Source of the DNA: Hymenobacter sublimis
GTDB taxonomy: Bacteria > Bacteroidota > Bacteroidia > Cytophagales > Hymenobacteraceae
Assembly (NCBI RefSeq): GCF_023101345.1
Contig: NZ_CP095848.1
Span: 2,045,501-2,109,500 of the forward strand
Reading direction: 5' to 3'
Length of the DNA: 64,000 nt
The notes under the pieces were generated by a model that was not told where the DNA came from, searched no databases, and saw only the letters and a program-made list of their open reading frames with translations. Position 1 is the first letter of the stretch, and each line of letters starts with the position of its first letter. The position numbers were made by a program, and so were the translations under genes. Positions 32,196 to 40,816 of the stretch are shown here, in pieces.

Positions 32196-33611
32196 TTATT
32201 TCCCTCGTCCTTCAATGATGATTTTGAGGGTGTAGAGCAGGACGCGGAAATCCATGGCTAGGCTCATGTTCTCGATGTAGAGAATGTCAAATTTCAGCCG
32301 CTCTACCATTTGCGCTACCGTTTCGGCGTAGCCATATTTTACCTGGCCCAAGCTGGTAAGGCCGGGCCGTACCCGGTGCAAATGGCGGTAGTGGGGCGCT
32401 ACCTGCATAATCTGGTCAATGAAAAACTGCCGCTCCGGACGAGGCCCCACAATGCTCATGTCGCCCCGGATAACGTTCCAAAACTGAGGCAGCTCATCTA
32501 CCCGCATCTTGCGCATAAAGCGTCCCCAGGGCGTGATGCGCGGGTCGTGGTCGGAGCTCAGGGCCGGGCCGGCTTTCTCAGCATCCACGTACATGGAGCG
32601 GAATTTATAGATGCGAAACGGCTGCCCGTGCCGACCTATACGCTCCTGGGAGTAAAATACCGGCCCCGGCGAGGACAGCTTCACCATCACGGCCGTGAAG
32701 GCGTAACCCGGCCAGGCCAGCAGCAGAAACAACACCGACATTACCACATCGAGCAGGCGCTTGACCACGCGCTGCCAGGGCGGCAGCAAGTCCTGTTTGA
32801 TTTCGATGAGCGGGGTGCCGAACACGTGGCTGACTTTCACTGAGCCCAGCAGCATCTGGTAGAGGTCGGGCAGGATGCTGATGCGGGTGGGCAGGCCCTC
32901 CAGCAAGGTCAGAATCTCCTCAATCACGCGGTGCTCCGAGGGCTCAATGGCAATAATAACCTGCTCTACCTGCAGAGTCCGGACCAGAGCGGGCAGACGG
33001 CGGTACGAGTTATAGGCCGTGAGCTCCGCGGCCAGTGTGGGGTCTACTACCTCACCCAGGGGCGTGAAGCCGACCAGCCGCAGGCCCAGGTGCCGGCCCG
33101 TGCGCTGCAGCTCATGAAACGTGTCGCGGGCCAGGGCGCCCGAACCCACCAGCAGGGTGTTAAACGTAATAACGCCCCCGCGCACCAAGCGCTGCACGCT
33201 GCTGATGGCCCACAGGCGCAGCACGGCCGTCAGGGTAAAGTGCAGCAGGAAGTAGGCCGAAATAGTTTTGTAGTAGCTGCGGTAGTTCTGCACGCCCTGG
33301 TCGTCGAGCAGCAGCACGAAGAAAATCAGGATGGCTCCCAGCACCGACACCTGCCCCAGCCGGATCAGCTCGGCCAGGCGGGACTTGCGAAAAATATCGT
33401 TGTACTCCCCCATCAGCGCGTACAGCCCGGTCCAGAAAGCAGCTATCATCAGGGCCGAGCCCGCCAGGAAAGGCGCATCGGCGGCGAAGCGGTAGTCGAC
33501 GCTGATTTCCTGAAGCAGGTACTTGCGCAGCAGGAAAAAGCACATCCACGCCAGCAGGGCGGCCCCAAAGTCGGCGGCTATCAGCTTCAGTTTTTGGAGA
33601 GTACGAATCAA
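32196..33611 (-). CDS. Undecaprenyl-phosphate sugar phosphotransferase (WbaP-type)
   Basis: A 471-residue inner-membrane enzyme starting polysaccharide synthesis by transferring a sugar phosphate from a nucleotide sugar to undecaprenyl phosphate. The N-terminal half has four membrane helices and a CoA-binding-like cytoplasmic domain (about 145-265, VITFNTLLVGSGALARDTFHE). The C-terminal half, from about 275, is the catalytic bacterial sugar transferase domain with KRLLDVVMSVLFLLLAWPGY, SPGPVFYSQERIGRHGQPF, the catalytic-type KMRVDELPQFWNVIRGDMS and VGPRPER. Translation appears to start at TTG 33611. No glycosyltransferase cluster surrounds it. Confidence 0.92.
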   Translation of the reverse strand: MIRTLQKLKLIAADFGAALLAWMCFFLLRKYLLQEISVDYRFAADAPFLAGSALMIAAFWTGLYALMGEYNDIFRKSRLAELIRLGQVSVLGAILIFFVLLLDDQGVQNYRSYYKTISAYFLLHFTLTAVLRLWAISSVQRLVRGGVITFNTLLVGSGALARDTFHELQRTGRHLGLRLVGFTPLGEVVDPTLAAELTAYNSYRRLPALVRTLQVEQVIIAIEPSEHRVIEEILTLLEGLPTRISILPDLYQMLLGSVKVSHVFGTPLIEIKQDLLPPWQRVVKRLLDVVMSVLFLLLAWPGYAFTAVMVKLSSPGPVFYSQERIGRHGQPFRIYKFRSMYVDAEKAGPALSSDHDPRITPWGRFMRKMRVDELPQFWNVIRGDMSIVGPRPERQFFIDQIMQVAPHYRHLHRVRPGLTSLGQVKYGYAETVAQMVERLKFDILYIENMSLAMDFRVLLYTLKIIIEGRGK

Positions 33612-33829
33612 GAGTACGGAAACTAACCGGGCGAACCGGCAAACGGGGTAATTTTATGGGTCTAAAGCCGTAATTTCGCGTTCCACTACCACGCAGCCAG
33701 CCCGGGCTGCCCAGTTTTCCGGAGGCGCGCAAAGGTAGGAATTACCCGCAATCTGCGCGGGTAGCCCGGCAACTCCACCCCCACCAGTATCTCCTGCTCC
33801 CGCCTTCCGGTTCGTTTTGTTCTGTTCCT

Positions 33830-34483
33830 ATGCCCGCTGATACCTACCGTCACCGTGGAATGCGCCGCGCTCTGGTGGAGGAACTGCGCCGCAAAGGTAT
33901 CCGCGACGAGCAGGTGCTGCTGGCCCTGGGCACGGTGCCGCGCCACTTGTTTTTCGAAACGGCCTTCGAGCCCCACGCCTACCAGGACAAGGCCTTTCCC
34001 ATTGGCGAGGGCCAGACGATTTCCCAGCCCTACACGGTAGCCTACCAGACGGAGCTGCTGCAGGTGCGGCCCGGCGAGCGGGTGCTGGAAATCGGGACGG
34101 GCTCGGGCTACCAGTGCTGCGTGCTGCTGGAGCTGACTCCGCACGTGTTCAGCATTGAGTACAACCAGGTGCTGTTTGAGCGCACGGCCCGTCGCCTGGC
34201 TGCTTTGCACCGGCCGGCCCACCTGTTCTGCGGCGACGGTTCCCTGGGCTTGCCTCAGCACGCCCCCTTCGATAAAATTTTGGTGACGGCCGGCTCGCCT
34301 ACCTTGCCGCGCCCCCTGCTGCGGCAGCTGCGTGTGGGCGGGGCCCTGGTCATTCCCGTCGGCGACGAGCAAACCCAGCGCATGATGCGTGTGGTGCGCG
34401 AAAGTGAGGAAGAGTTTTCCCGGCAGGTACTGGAGGAGTTCCGATTTGTGCCTTTGCTGGGGCAGGCTGGGTGGGGCAAGTAA
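33830..34483 (+). CDS. pcm: Protein-L-isoaspartate O-methyltransferase
   Basis: A 217-residue S-adenosylmethionine-dependent enzyme that methylates L-isoaspartyl residues to start repair of aged proteins. The family segments are present: VPRHLFFETAFEPHAYQD, GQTISQPYTVAYQTELLQV, and the SAM loop VLEIGTGSGYQ near residues 85-95, then GDGSLGLPQHAPFDKILVTA and the C-terminal GGALVIPVGDE. Length and motifs are typical. The gene is monocistronic and divergent from the sugar transferase. Confidence 0.95.
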   Translation: MPADTYRHRGMRRALVEELRRKGIRDEQVLLALGTVPRHLFFETAFEPHAYQDKAFPIGEGQTISQPYTVAYQTELLQVRPGERVLEIGTGSGYQCCVLLELTPHVFSIEYNQVLFERTARRLAALHRPAHLFCGDGSLGLPQHAPFDKILVTAGSPTLPRPLLRQLRVGGALVIPVGDEQTQRMMRVVRESEEEFSRQVLEEFRFVPLLGQAGWGK

Positions 34484-34589
34484 GCGCCTACAAGCAGGCC
34501 GGAGGTTATGCGGCTCCTCTTCCCGTGTGCTACCCCTTACCGAAGCAGGAAAGCTGCCCCTCCGAGGTGCCGGCATTAAGCAGGGCGTG

Positions 34590-34597
34590 TATCTTTG
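34590..34597 (+). promoter_or_regulatory. -7 promoter element of the second thioesterase gene
   Basis: TATCTTTG followed by CGG is an exact TAnnTTTG match, 30 bases before the ATG at 34627. Confidence 0.65.
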
Positions 34598-34626
34598 CGG
34601 CAGTTTATTTCTGAAGTTTCTTCTGC

Positions 34627-35148
34627 ATGCTGCGCAAACAAAAGCCCGTCAAAGACTCGTTCGTTCGGATGACCGAACTTGTGCTTCCTAACGATACCAA
34701 CACGCTTCACAACCTGATGGGGGGCCGCATGATGCACCTGATGGACGTTGCCGCCGCTATTTCGGCCCAGCGTCACTCTAACCGCATCGTCGTAACGGCT
34801 TCTGTCGACAACGTTTCCTTCCGGGAAAGTATCAAGCTGGGCAACGTGGTAACCCTGGAGGCCCAGGTGACCCGTTCCTTCAGCTCCAGCATGGAAGTGC
34901 ACATTAACGTGTGGGCTGAGGACATTCCCAGCGGCACCAAAATTAAGTCCAACGAAGCCTTTTTCACTTTTGTGGCAGTAGACCAGTCGGGCCGGCCGAT
35001 TGATGTGCCGGAGGCAGTAGCCGAAACAAGCGAGGAAATTGCGCTCTACGATGGGGCCCTGCGCCGCCGTCAGCTCCGGCTGGTACTCGGAGGGCGCATG
35101 AGCCCACACGAGGCGACGGAGTTGAAAGCCCTTTTTGACCTGCAGTAA
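34627..35148 (+). CDS. Acyl-CoA thioesterase (hotdog fold), second paralogue
   Basis: A 173-residue YciA/BACH-type acyl-CoA hydrolase. It has VLPNDTNTLHNLMGGRMMHL near residues 19-38 and MDVAAAISAQRHSNR (catalytic Asp in MD), then VDNVSFRESIKLGN and SNEAFFTFVAVD. The N-terminal RKQKPVKDSFVRMTELV is a family extension; the C-terminal 30 residues are extra compared with the shorter protein at 16546-16953. Unlike that gene it has a simple promoter and no riboswitch, so the two paralogues are controlled differently. Confidence 0.92.
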   Translation: MLRKQKPVKDSFVRMTELVLPNDTNTLHNLMGGRMMHLMDVAAAISAQRHSNRIVVTASVDNVSFRESIKLGNVVTLEAQVTRSFSSSMEVHINVWAEDIPSGTKIKSNEAFFTFVAVDQSGRPIDVPEAVAETSEEIALYDGALRRRQLRLVLGGRMSPHEATELKALFDLQ

Positions 35149-35226
35149 ACCTGCCACTCAGGCCGCGCACCAGAATCTTAGCCCTGAGCAGGCCTCCCGT
35201 TGCCCGCCTTCCTTTTTCGTCTGCCG

Positions 35227-36162
35227 ATGGACACTGCCTCTACCCTCGCCTTCTTCCAGAACTTCTACACGGATGCTCCGCTCTACGTGGTAACGGAGCC
35301 TGGCCCCAGCGCAGCACTACCCCCGGCGGCCAGTACCGTTGGCTCCACTGCGGGTACTAGCGCCGCTGCTTCAGGTGCTGCTACTGCTGCTACTACTACT
35401 GATGTGCCCGTGCTGGCTCCCGCAGCAGTAGCAGCACCAGCAGTGCTAGCAGCCGTAACGGCCGCTCCGGTAGCGGCGCCCGTACTCGGACCAACTAGCC
35501 CAGCCAAGCTACCATCCTTGGCAACGCTTACTGCGCCGGTGCCCACCAGCAGGGCTGCTACCCCGGCTAACCCGACAGTACCACCTACGCCGATTATGCC
35601 CCCACTACCACCCACGCCAGCTCCGGCGCCGGTAGCGACTCCCAAGCCTGCCGCCGCCGAGGCTGGCCGCCAGCCAACTACCTTGACCCTGGCGCAACTG
35701 CCGGCCGCAACGGCTGCCCCCGCTGGCCGCGTGCAACCCACGCCTACCCAGTCGCCGGTGGCGCACATTCCGTTTTCTACCCTGGGCAGCAACGCCAACG
35801 GCTTGGTGGTACTGGTGCGCCTCTCCCCGGAAGAATTCCGCAAGGTGCCGCGTAACGTGTTTCTGAACAACCTGCTCAAAGCGCTGCGCCTGATTGTGGA
35901 GGACGTGGTGCTGGTGAACGTGGAGCACCCTAGCTACCCAGTGGCCTTGTGCAGCTTGCGCCAGCACCTAGCGGCCAAGCAGTTTCTGGCTTTTGGCAAA
36001 AACCTGCTCGACGTAGCCGTGTACACTACCCAACCCTACGAGCCCGTGCTGCTGTTTGGCGACACGGCTTTTCTAGGCGCCAGTGAAATCAGCATGCTGG
36101 AATACGATGCCGGCCGCAAAAAACAGCTCTGGCAGGCCGTGCAACGCATGTTTATGGCGTAG
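35227..36162 (+). CDS. Linker-rich protein with a DNA polymerase III psi (HolD)-like C-terminus
   Basis: A 311-residue protein in three parts: a short conserved N-terminus (STLAFFQNFYTDAPLYVV), an Ala/Pro/Thr/Val-rich low-complexity linker (about 25-190) and a compact C-terminal domain of about 125 residues. The latter shows FLNNLLKALRLIVEDVVLVN, FLAFG, then a C-terminal LLFGDTAFLGASEI and KKQLWQAVQRMF. This order (xxLLKAL..., ..FG, ..L....KxxLW) resembles my memory of E. coli HolD, which binds the polymerase clamp loader. No similarity search was made, so the identity is a hypothesis; a cytoplasmic hypothetical protein is the safe call. Confidence 0.65.
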   Translation: MDTASTLAFFQNFYTDAPLYVVTEPGPSAALPPAASTVGSTAGTSAAASGAATAATTTDVPVLAPAAVAAPAVLAAVTAAPVAAPVLGPTSPAKLPSLATLTAPVPTSRAATPANPTVPPTPIMPPLPPTPAPAPVATPKPAAAEAGRQPTTLTLAQLPAATAAPAGRVQPTPTQSPVAHIPFSTLGSNANGLVVLVRLSPEEFRKVPRNVFLNNLLKALRLIVEDVVLVNVEHPSYPVALCSLRQHLAAKQFLAFGKNLLDVAVYTTQPYEPVLLFGDTAFLGASEISMLEYDAGRKKQLWQAVQRMFMA

Positions 36163-36204
36163 TTAGGGTCTTAAAATGTATGTTCTGGCTGATGCCTGGT
36201 TACA

Positions 36205-36237
36205 AAAAAGCCTCGCCAATACATGGCGAGGCTTTTT
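36205..36237. terminator. Bidirectional terminator
   Basis: AAAAAGCCTCGCCA (36205-36218) pairs with TGGCGAGGCTTTTT (36224-36237) with loop ATACA-like spacer, between the psi-like gene and the convergent TlpA gene. Confidence 0.85.
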
Positions 36238-36256
36238 AATGTATGCATCCAAGACC

Positions 36257-37405
36257 CTATTTCAGCACCGAAGCTAGGGTAGCGTCCAGGGCATCACCGC
36301 GGAGGTTTTTGGCGATGATGCGGCCCTGCGGGTCGAGCAGGTAGGACTGCGGAATGGACTTGATGCCGTAGGTCTGGCCGGCGGCGCTTTCCCAACCTTT
36401 CAAATCCGACACGTGCGTCCAGGTCAGCTTGTCATTCTGAATGGCCTTGAGCCACTTGCCCCGATCCTGGTCGAAGGACACGCTGTAAATTTCGAAGCCC
36501 TTGCCTTTGAATTTGTTGTAAGCCCTTACCACATTCGGGTTTTCCTGGCGGCAGGGGCCGCACCAGGAAGCCCAGAAGTCGATCAGCACGTACTTGCCGC
36601 GCAAGCTGCTCAGGGTTACGGCGTTGCCATCGGGGCTGGGTAGGCTGATTTCGGGCGCCTGCACGCCCACGGCCGTCGTGCGCAGGGGCTCCAGCCGGGC
36701 TACCAGGGCCTTGGTGTAGCGGGAGTCGGGCCGGTTTTTCTTGAGCACGTTGGCTACTGAATCGGCCAAGGCGAAATTATCGTCGGGGTTAAGGACGCTG
36801 GTTACCACGAAGGCTGACACTACCGAATTCGGGTTGCGGCGCACCAAACGGCCTAAATCGGCCGAGCCCTGCGTTTGCAAGGTCATGGCGCGCTGCTGCA
36901 ATACCGCCAGCGAGTCGGTGCGACCCTGCTGGGCAGCTTGGGTGTAGCGCTGTTCCAGGCGTTGCATCTGCTGGCGCGAGGCCTGCATGCTGCGGCTAAT
37001 CTGCTGGAGCATTTCCGAGTCGGGGGAGCCTTTCACCGTGTAGCTTTGGCCCAATTGCTGGGCGTCGCCGGTCAGCGTTACTGGCCGGCCGTTTTCCAGG
37101 GCGAGCAAAGCTTGGTTCTGCTCATTGAGCTTGACTTGGTAAATACCCGCCTCGGTCAGGGACCCGGTAAAGCGAAACTGACCTTTCTCGTCCACCGTAG
37201 CCGTATCCCGCGACACAAACTGCGTTTCGCCTAACTCCGCCAAGTACACTTTCGTGCCCGCCGGGGCGTTTTGCAGCTGGCCGCTAAGTTGGTAGCCGCT
37301 GGCATCGGGGCTGGTGGCGCTGGCCGTGGGCGGTGTGTTTTTATTGCAGGCGTTGGTCATGCCTAGCAGGGCACCCAGGTAAAGCAGGCTTTTCATCTTG
37401 GACAT
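36257..37405 (-). CDS. TlpA-type thioredoxin lipoprotein with DUF4369-like N-terminus
   Basis: A 382-residue membrane-anchored thiol-disulfide oxidoreductase. MKSLLYLGALLGMTNAC is a lipoprotein signal with the lipid cysteine near residue 20. A beta-rich N-terminal domain (YQLSGQLQNAPAGTKVYLAEL, similar to DUF4369) is followed by a helical coiled region (about 135-200) and a thioredoxin fold with the redox motif WCGPC in LIDFWASWCGPCRQENPN and cis-Pro SIPQSYLLDP. It probably keeps periplasmic or surface thiols reduced, or assists cytochrome maturation. The ATG at 37405 is taken; ATG 37396 is equally possible. The next gene on the strand is a shorter paralogue. Confidence 0.9.
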   Translation of the reverse strand: MSKMKSLLYLGALLGMTNACNKNTPPTASATSPDASGYQLSGQLQNAPAGTKVYLAELGETQFVSRDTATVDEKGQFRFTGSLTEAGIYQVKLNEQNQALLALENGRPVTLTGDAQQLGQSYTVKGSPDSEMLQQISRSMQASRQQMQRLEQRYTQAAQQGRTDSLAVLQQRAMTLQTQGSADLGRLVRRNPNSVVSAFVVTSVLNPDDNFALADSVANVLKKNRPDSRYTKALVARLEPLRTTAVGVQAPEISLPSPDGNAVTLSSLRGKYVLIDFWASWCGPCRQENPNVVRAYNKFKGKGFEIYSVSFDQDRGKWLKAIQNDKLTWTHVSDLKGWESAAGQTYGIKSIPQSYLLDPQGRIIAKNLRGDALDATLASVLK

Positions 37406-37565
37406 CTTTCGGGAAACAGACCGGTGGTAGCACCGTGTGGCAATGGACGTAGAAACGGGCCGCAAGTTGCCGATTTTGCCCGGAATTGCGGCCGTGCTTG
37501 CCCGCCTTCCTACACGCACGGGTGCCGCTTTGGTTCCGGGCTCCGGCCAGACTTGCGGCCCTAGC

Positions 37566-38075
37566 TTAATCCAGGGGCAAGTACTGGGCTATTTTCTGCC
37601 CTAGGGCCCGCCCCCGCAGGTTGCGCGCCAGCACCCGGCCCTCAGGGTCAAGCAGTACCGAGTACGGAATGGAGCGCACCCCGTAGGCCCGGGCCGCCAC
37701 GCTTTGCCAGCCCCGCAAATCCGAGACGTGGTGCCAGGTTAAGGCGTCGGCGGCAATGGCTTGGTGCCACCGCGCCTGGTTCACGTCCAGCGATACGCTG
37801 TATATTTCCAGGCCGCGACCATGAAACTGGGCGTAGATTTTGCGCAGGTTGGGACTTTCCTGGCGACAGGGGCCGCACCAGGAGGCCCAGAAGTCAACCA
37901 GCACATACTTGCCGCGCAGGCTGCTCAGGGCCAGTTTGCTGCCATCAGGGCGGGGTAGGTTGATGTCCGGGGCAACGGCCGTAGTCGGGGCACTCGTAAT
38001 GGAGGTAGCCGGCCGCTGACAACCGGCCAGCAATAGCAGCGTGGTCAGTCCACTTATGGCGTAACGCAACAGCAT
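37566..38075 (-). CDS. TlpA-type thioredoxin lipoprotein, short paralogue
   Basis: A 169-residue lipoprotein (LTTLLLLAGC lipobox, cysteine near residue 19) carrying only the thioredoxin domain, with VLVDFWASWCGPCRQESPN and RSIPYSVLLDPEGR. It aligns along its whole length with the C-terminal half of the protein at 36257-37405 (LSSLRGKYVL, HVSDLRGWQSVA versus HVSDLKGWESAA), so one probably arose from the other by duplication. It is upstream of the longer gene by 160 bases on the same strand and likely acts in the same envelope thiol pathway. Confidence 0.9.
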   Translation of the reverse strand: MLLRYAISGLTTLLLLAGCQRPATSITSAPTTAVAPDINLPRPDGSKLALSSLRGKYVLVDFWASWCGPCRQESPNLRKIYAQFHGRGLEIYSVSLDVNQARWHQAIAADALTWHHVSDLRGWQSVAARAYGVRSIPYSVLLDPEGRVLARNLRGRALGQKIAQYLPLD

Positions 38076-38125
38076 AGGAAAGCTATCAGAAGGCAGGTGA
38101 TTTGTCGGACCGGACTGCGTTGAAA

Positions 38126-38160
38126 CAAAAAACCACCGGCTGCCGGGCCAGTGGTTTTTG
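38126..38160 (-). terminator. Intrinsic terminator of gatB
   Basis: CAAAAAACCAC (38126-38136) pairs with GTGGTTTTTG (38150-38160); on the minus strand it is a hairpin followed by a T run, located just after the gatB stop. Confidence 0.7.
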
Positions 38161-38175
38161 TCTTGGTAATGTCGT

Positions 38176-39633
38176 TTACGCCTCTAGCTTCTGGCGCAGC
38201 AGCTGGTTGGCTAGCTTGGGGTCCGCTTTGCCGCCGGTCAGCTTCATTAGCTCGCCCATGAACATGCCAGTCAACGACTTTTTGCCGGCCCGGTACTCGG
38301 CAACCTTGGCCGGATTGGCGTCCAGCACCTGCTGAATCATGGTTTCCAGGGCTCCGGCGTCGGACTGCTGGAGCAGGCCCTGGGCTTCCGCGGCGGCGGC
38401 GGCGGTTTGCGCGGGGTTCTCAAGCAGGTAGGGAAACAGCTGCTTGCTGGCCACTGAGTGCCCAACCTTGTTTTCATCGATGAGCCCGATGATGTCGGCC
38501 AGGTGCTGGGGCGTGAGCGGAAACTGAGCCAGGGTAAGCGCCCGCTCGTTGAGGTAGGCTTTCACCGGACCAGTTACCCAGTTGGCGGCGGCCTTGGCGT
38601 TGCTGGTCAGGCGGGTTAGCTCGTCGAAGTACAGGGCTACCTCCTTCTCGGCGGTCAGTACGTTGGCATCGTAATCGGAAAGGCCCAGCTCGCCGGTAAA
38701 GCGGGCGTACAGCTGCTGGGGCAGGGCTGGCAGGGCCGCCTGCACGCGGTGCAGCCACTCATCATCGATAATTACCGGGGGCAGATCGGGCTCCGGGAAG
38801 TACCGGTAGTCGTTCATGGTTTCCTTGCTGCGCTGCCCGTTGGTAGTGCCCGAAGCGGCATCGAAACCGCGGGTTTCGCTGTCGATTTCCTCGCCGGTTT
38901 CCACCAAGGCAATCTGCCGCTCAATTTCGTACTCAATGGCCCGCTGCACGTTGCGGAAGGAGTTCATGTTCTTCACCTCCACCTTGGTCCCGAACTGGTC
39001 GGCCCCGCGCAGCATCACCGAAATGTTGGCGTCGCACCGCAGGGAGCCTTCCTCCATGTTGCCGTCGCAGATGTCCAGGTACTGCACCAGCTTCTTGATT
39101 TCCGAGAGGTAGGCGTAGGCTTCCTCGGCGGTCCGAATGTCGGGCTCCGACACGATTTCAATCAGGGGTACGCCGGCGCGGTTCAAATCCACCAGGGTTT
39201 CTACCTCCCCGGCCAAGTGCATGGATTTACCCGCGTCCTCCTCCATATGGATGCGGGTAATGCCGATTTTCTTGGTTGAACCGTCGGAAAGGCGGATTTC
39301 TACGTGGCCGCCGGTGCAAATCGGGGTTTTGTCCTGGGTAATCTGGTAGCCCTTGGGTAGGTCGGGGTAGAAGTAGTTTTTGCGGGCAAACAGGTTGTCG
39401 CGCCGGATGTGGCAGTTGGTGGCCAACCCCATTTTCATGGCGTACTCCACGGCCGTGTAATTCACGCGCGGCAGCGTGCCGGGGTGGCCTAGAGTAATGA
39501 CACTCAAGTTGTTATTGGGCAGGGCGCCGTACTCGTTTTCGTCGGAGGAGTACATTTTGCTGCGGGTGAGCAGCTGGGCGTGTACTTCCAAACCAATGAC
39601 GGGCTGGTATTTGGCTTTGATGCTTTCGTCCAT
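38176..39633 (-). CDS. gatB: Aspartyl/glutamyl-tRNA amidotransferase subunit B
   Basis: A 485-residue subunit of GatCAB, which converts misacylated Glu-tRNA(Gln) (and Asp-tRNA(Asn)) to the amide form. The N-terminal kinase-like domain shows YQPVIGLEVHAQLLTRSKMY, LGHPGTLPRVN, KNYFYPDLPKGYQITQ and GSLRCDANIS. A helical GatB/YqeY C-terminal domain follows from about 330. Length and motifs are normal. The gatA and gatC genes are not neighbours. A spacer with a long palindrome separates it from the upstream gene. Confidence 0.97.
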   Translation of the reverse strand: MDESIKAKYQPVIGLEVHAQLLTRSKMYSSDENEYGALPNNNLSVITLGHPGTLPRVNYTAVEYAMKMGLATNCHIRRDNLFARKNYFYPDLPKGYQITQDKTPICTGGHVEIRLSDGSTKKIGITRIHMEEDAGKSMHLAGEVETLVDLNRAGVPLIEIVSEPDIRTAEEAYAYLSEIKKLVQYLDICDGNMEEGSLRCDANISVMLRGADQFGTKVEVKNMNSFRNVQRAIEYEIERQIALVETGEEIDSETRGFDAASGTTNGQRSKETMNDYRYFPEPDLPPVIIDDEWLHRVQAALPALPQQLYARFTGELGLSDYDANVLTAEKEVALYFDELTRLTSNAKAAANWVTGPVKAYLNERALTLAQFPLTPQHLADIIGLIDENKVGHSVASKQLFPYLLENPAQTAAAAAEAQGLLQQSDAGALETMIQQVLDANPAKVAEYRAGKKSLTGMFMGELMKLTGGKADPKLANQLLRQKLEA

Positions 39634-39725
39634 AGAACCGCTAATTCGCGCTGATTAGGCTGATTGCGCTTGTTTTTTTTTTGCAAAGTAAGCACTATTC
39701 CGGCGGAGCCATGAAGTTGTCATTC

Positions 39726-39790
39726 GGCGCGGGAGCAAGGAATCTAAGTTAGCCTCTGATGAGTAACTTAGATTTCTTGCTCCTGCGCGC
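39726..39790 (-). terminator. Long hairpin, probable terminator of the 39825 gene
   Basis: GGAGCAAGGAATCTAAGTTA (39732-39751) and TAACTTAGATTTCTTGCTCC (39764-39783) pair with one mismatch, and GC-rich flanks add outer pairing. It sits after the stop of the gene read on the minus strand. Confidence 0.6.
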
Positions 39791-39824
39791 AATGATACGT
39801 TTACCAAGAGCGCCAAGTCACAAA

Positions 39825-40793
39825 CTAATCGTTAAATACCGGGATGTAGGTAGCCTGGAAGGCGTTGCCGGCTTGGTTGTAAGCAGCCGCCAGCTTCTGG
39901 TTTTGCGTGTTATACAGGTTGATGTGGGCGTTCATCTGGTCGGCCTCGGCCTTGGTCAGTTGGTTTTTGCGCTCCATCAGCGGTTTCATCTGGGCGGCCT
40001 GGGTGGCGGCAAACGAACCATAGAACTTCACTAGGTTGCGGGCCGCGTCGCGGTAGCGGGCGTCTTTGCCGCGGAAGGGGGTAATGGTCGCCAGTTCCGT
40101 AGTAGCCGTTTTCGAATCTTCCATTAGCTGCAGGCGCGCCACCTCGAAAGCGCCCGGATCTTGGGCACTCAGGGCATCCGTGAGGCGGGCCGTGGCCTTT
40201 TCAATTCGAAACTGAGCTAAATACACTTTATGCTGGTAGCTGTTCACCTCCGACACCTGCCGCATATACTCGGCCAGGCGCTTGCCCTCCGGATCTTCCG
40301 ACAGAGTCATGCCGTGGCGCCGGGCAAAGCGGTGCTGGGCCGCATCCACCGAGTCGTTGACTACCTGCAGCTTGGCTTCGGCAATTTCCTGCAGCCGGAA
40401 GTACTGCTCCATATTCTCCACGGTGGCCGTGCGGGTAGCAGCCAGCATATCTACGGCCTTGTAGTCTTCGGAGTAGATTTTGAGCAGGGCCAGAATGGCA
40501 TCCGTGGTTTGGTCCTTGAAGCCTTTGTCGTCCTGAAAAGCGGGCAGGCGGCCAATCTTATTCAACGACAGTTCCGTCTGCTTAATTAGGTCCTGGCGCT
40601 TGGCGTCCACCTTTTTCTCATTGTCGGAGTGGGCTGATTTGCTGATGTAGCGCAAGTTTTTCTTGAGCATGGCCCGCTGCTCGCTCACAATAAAGTTGTT
40701 GTAGGCGCCCGGGTCCGTAAAGGTCTGGGCGCGCGTGAGGGTAGGCAGGCCAACGAGCAGACCGGCCGTAAGTAAGAGGGTAGAAAAGCGCAT
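39825..40793 (-). CDS. Secreted helical protein, possibly of the LIC11966-type surface protein family
   Basis: A 322-residue protein with a signal peptide (MRFSTLLLTAGLLVGLPTLTRAQ in outline, cleavage near residue 22) and an otherwise almost fully helical sequence rich in Lys, Glu, Gln and Ala (e.g. YNNFIVSEQRAMLKKNLRYI, AAAYNQAGNAFQATYIP at the end). No catalytic motif is seen. The pattern, starting with Y.NFIV..Q, reminds me of bacterial LIC11966-type surface proteins, but this is weak. It is followed on the strand by a probable terminator and gatB, and stands alone. Confidence 0.65.
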   Translation of the reverse strand: MRFSTLLLTAGLLVGLPTLTRAQTFTDPGAYNNFIVSEQRAMLKKNLRYISKSAHSDNEKKVDAKRQDLIKQTELSLNKIGRLPAFQDDKGFKDQTTDAILALLKIYSEDYKAVDMLAATRTATVENMEQYFRLQEIAEAKLQVVNDSVDAAQHRFARRHGMTLSEDPEGKRLAEYMRQVSEVNSYQHKVYLAQFRIEKATARLTDALSAQDPGAFEVARLQLMEDSKTATTELATITPFRGKDARYRDAARNLVKFYGSFAATQAAQMKPLMERKNQLTKAEADQMNAHINLYNTQNQKLAAAYNQAGNAFQATYIPVFND

Positions 40794-40816
40794 AGAGAAT
40801 GGGTAAGGTGAGTTTA

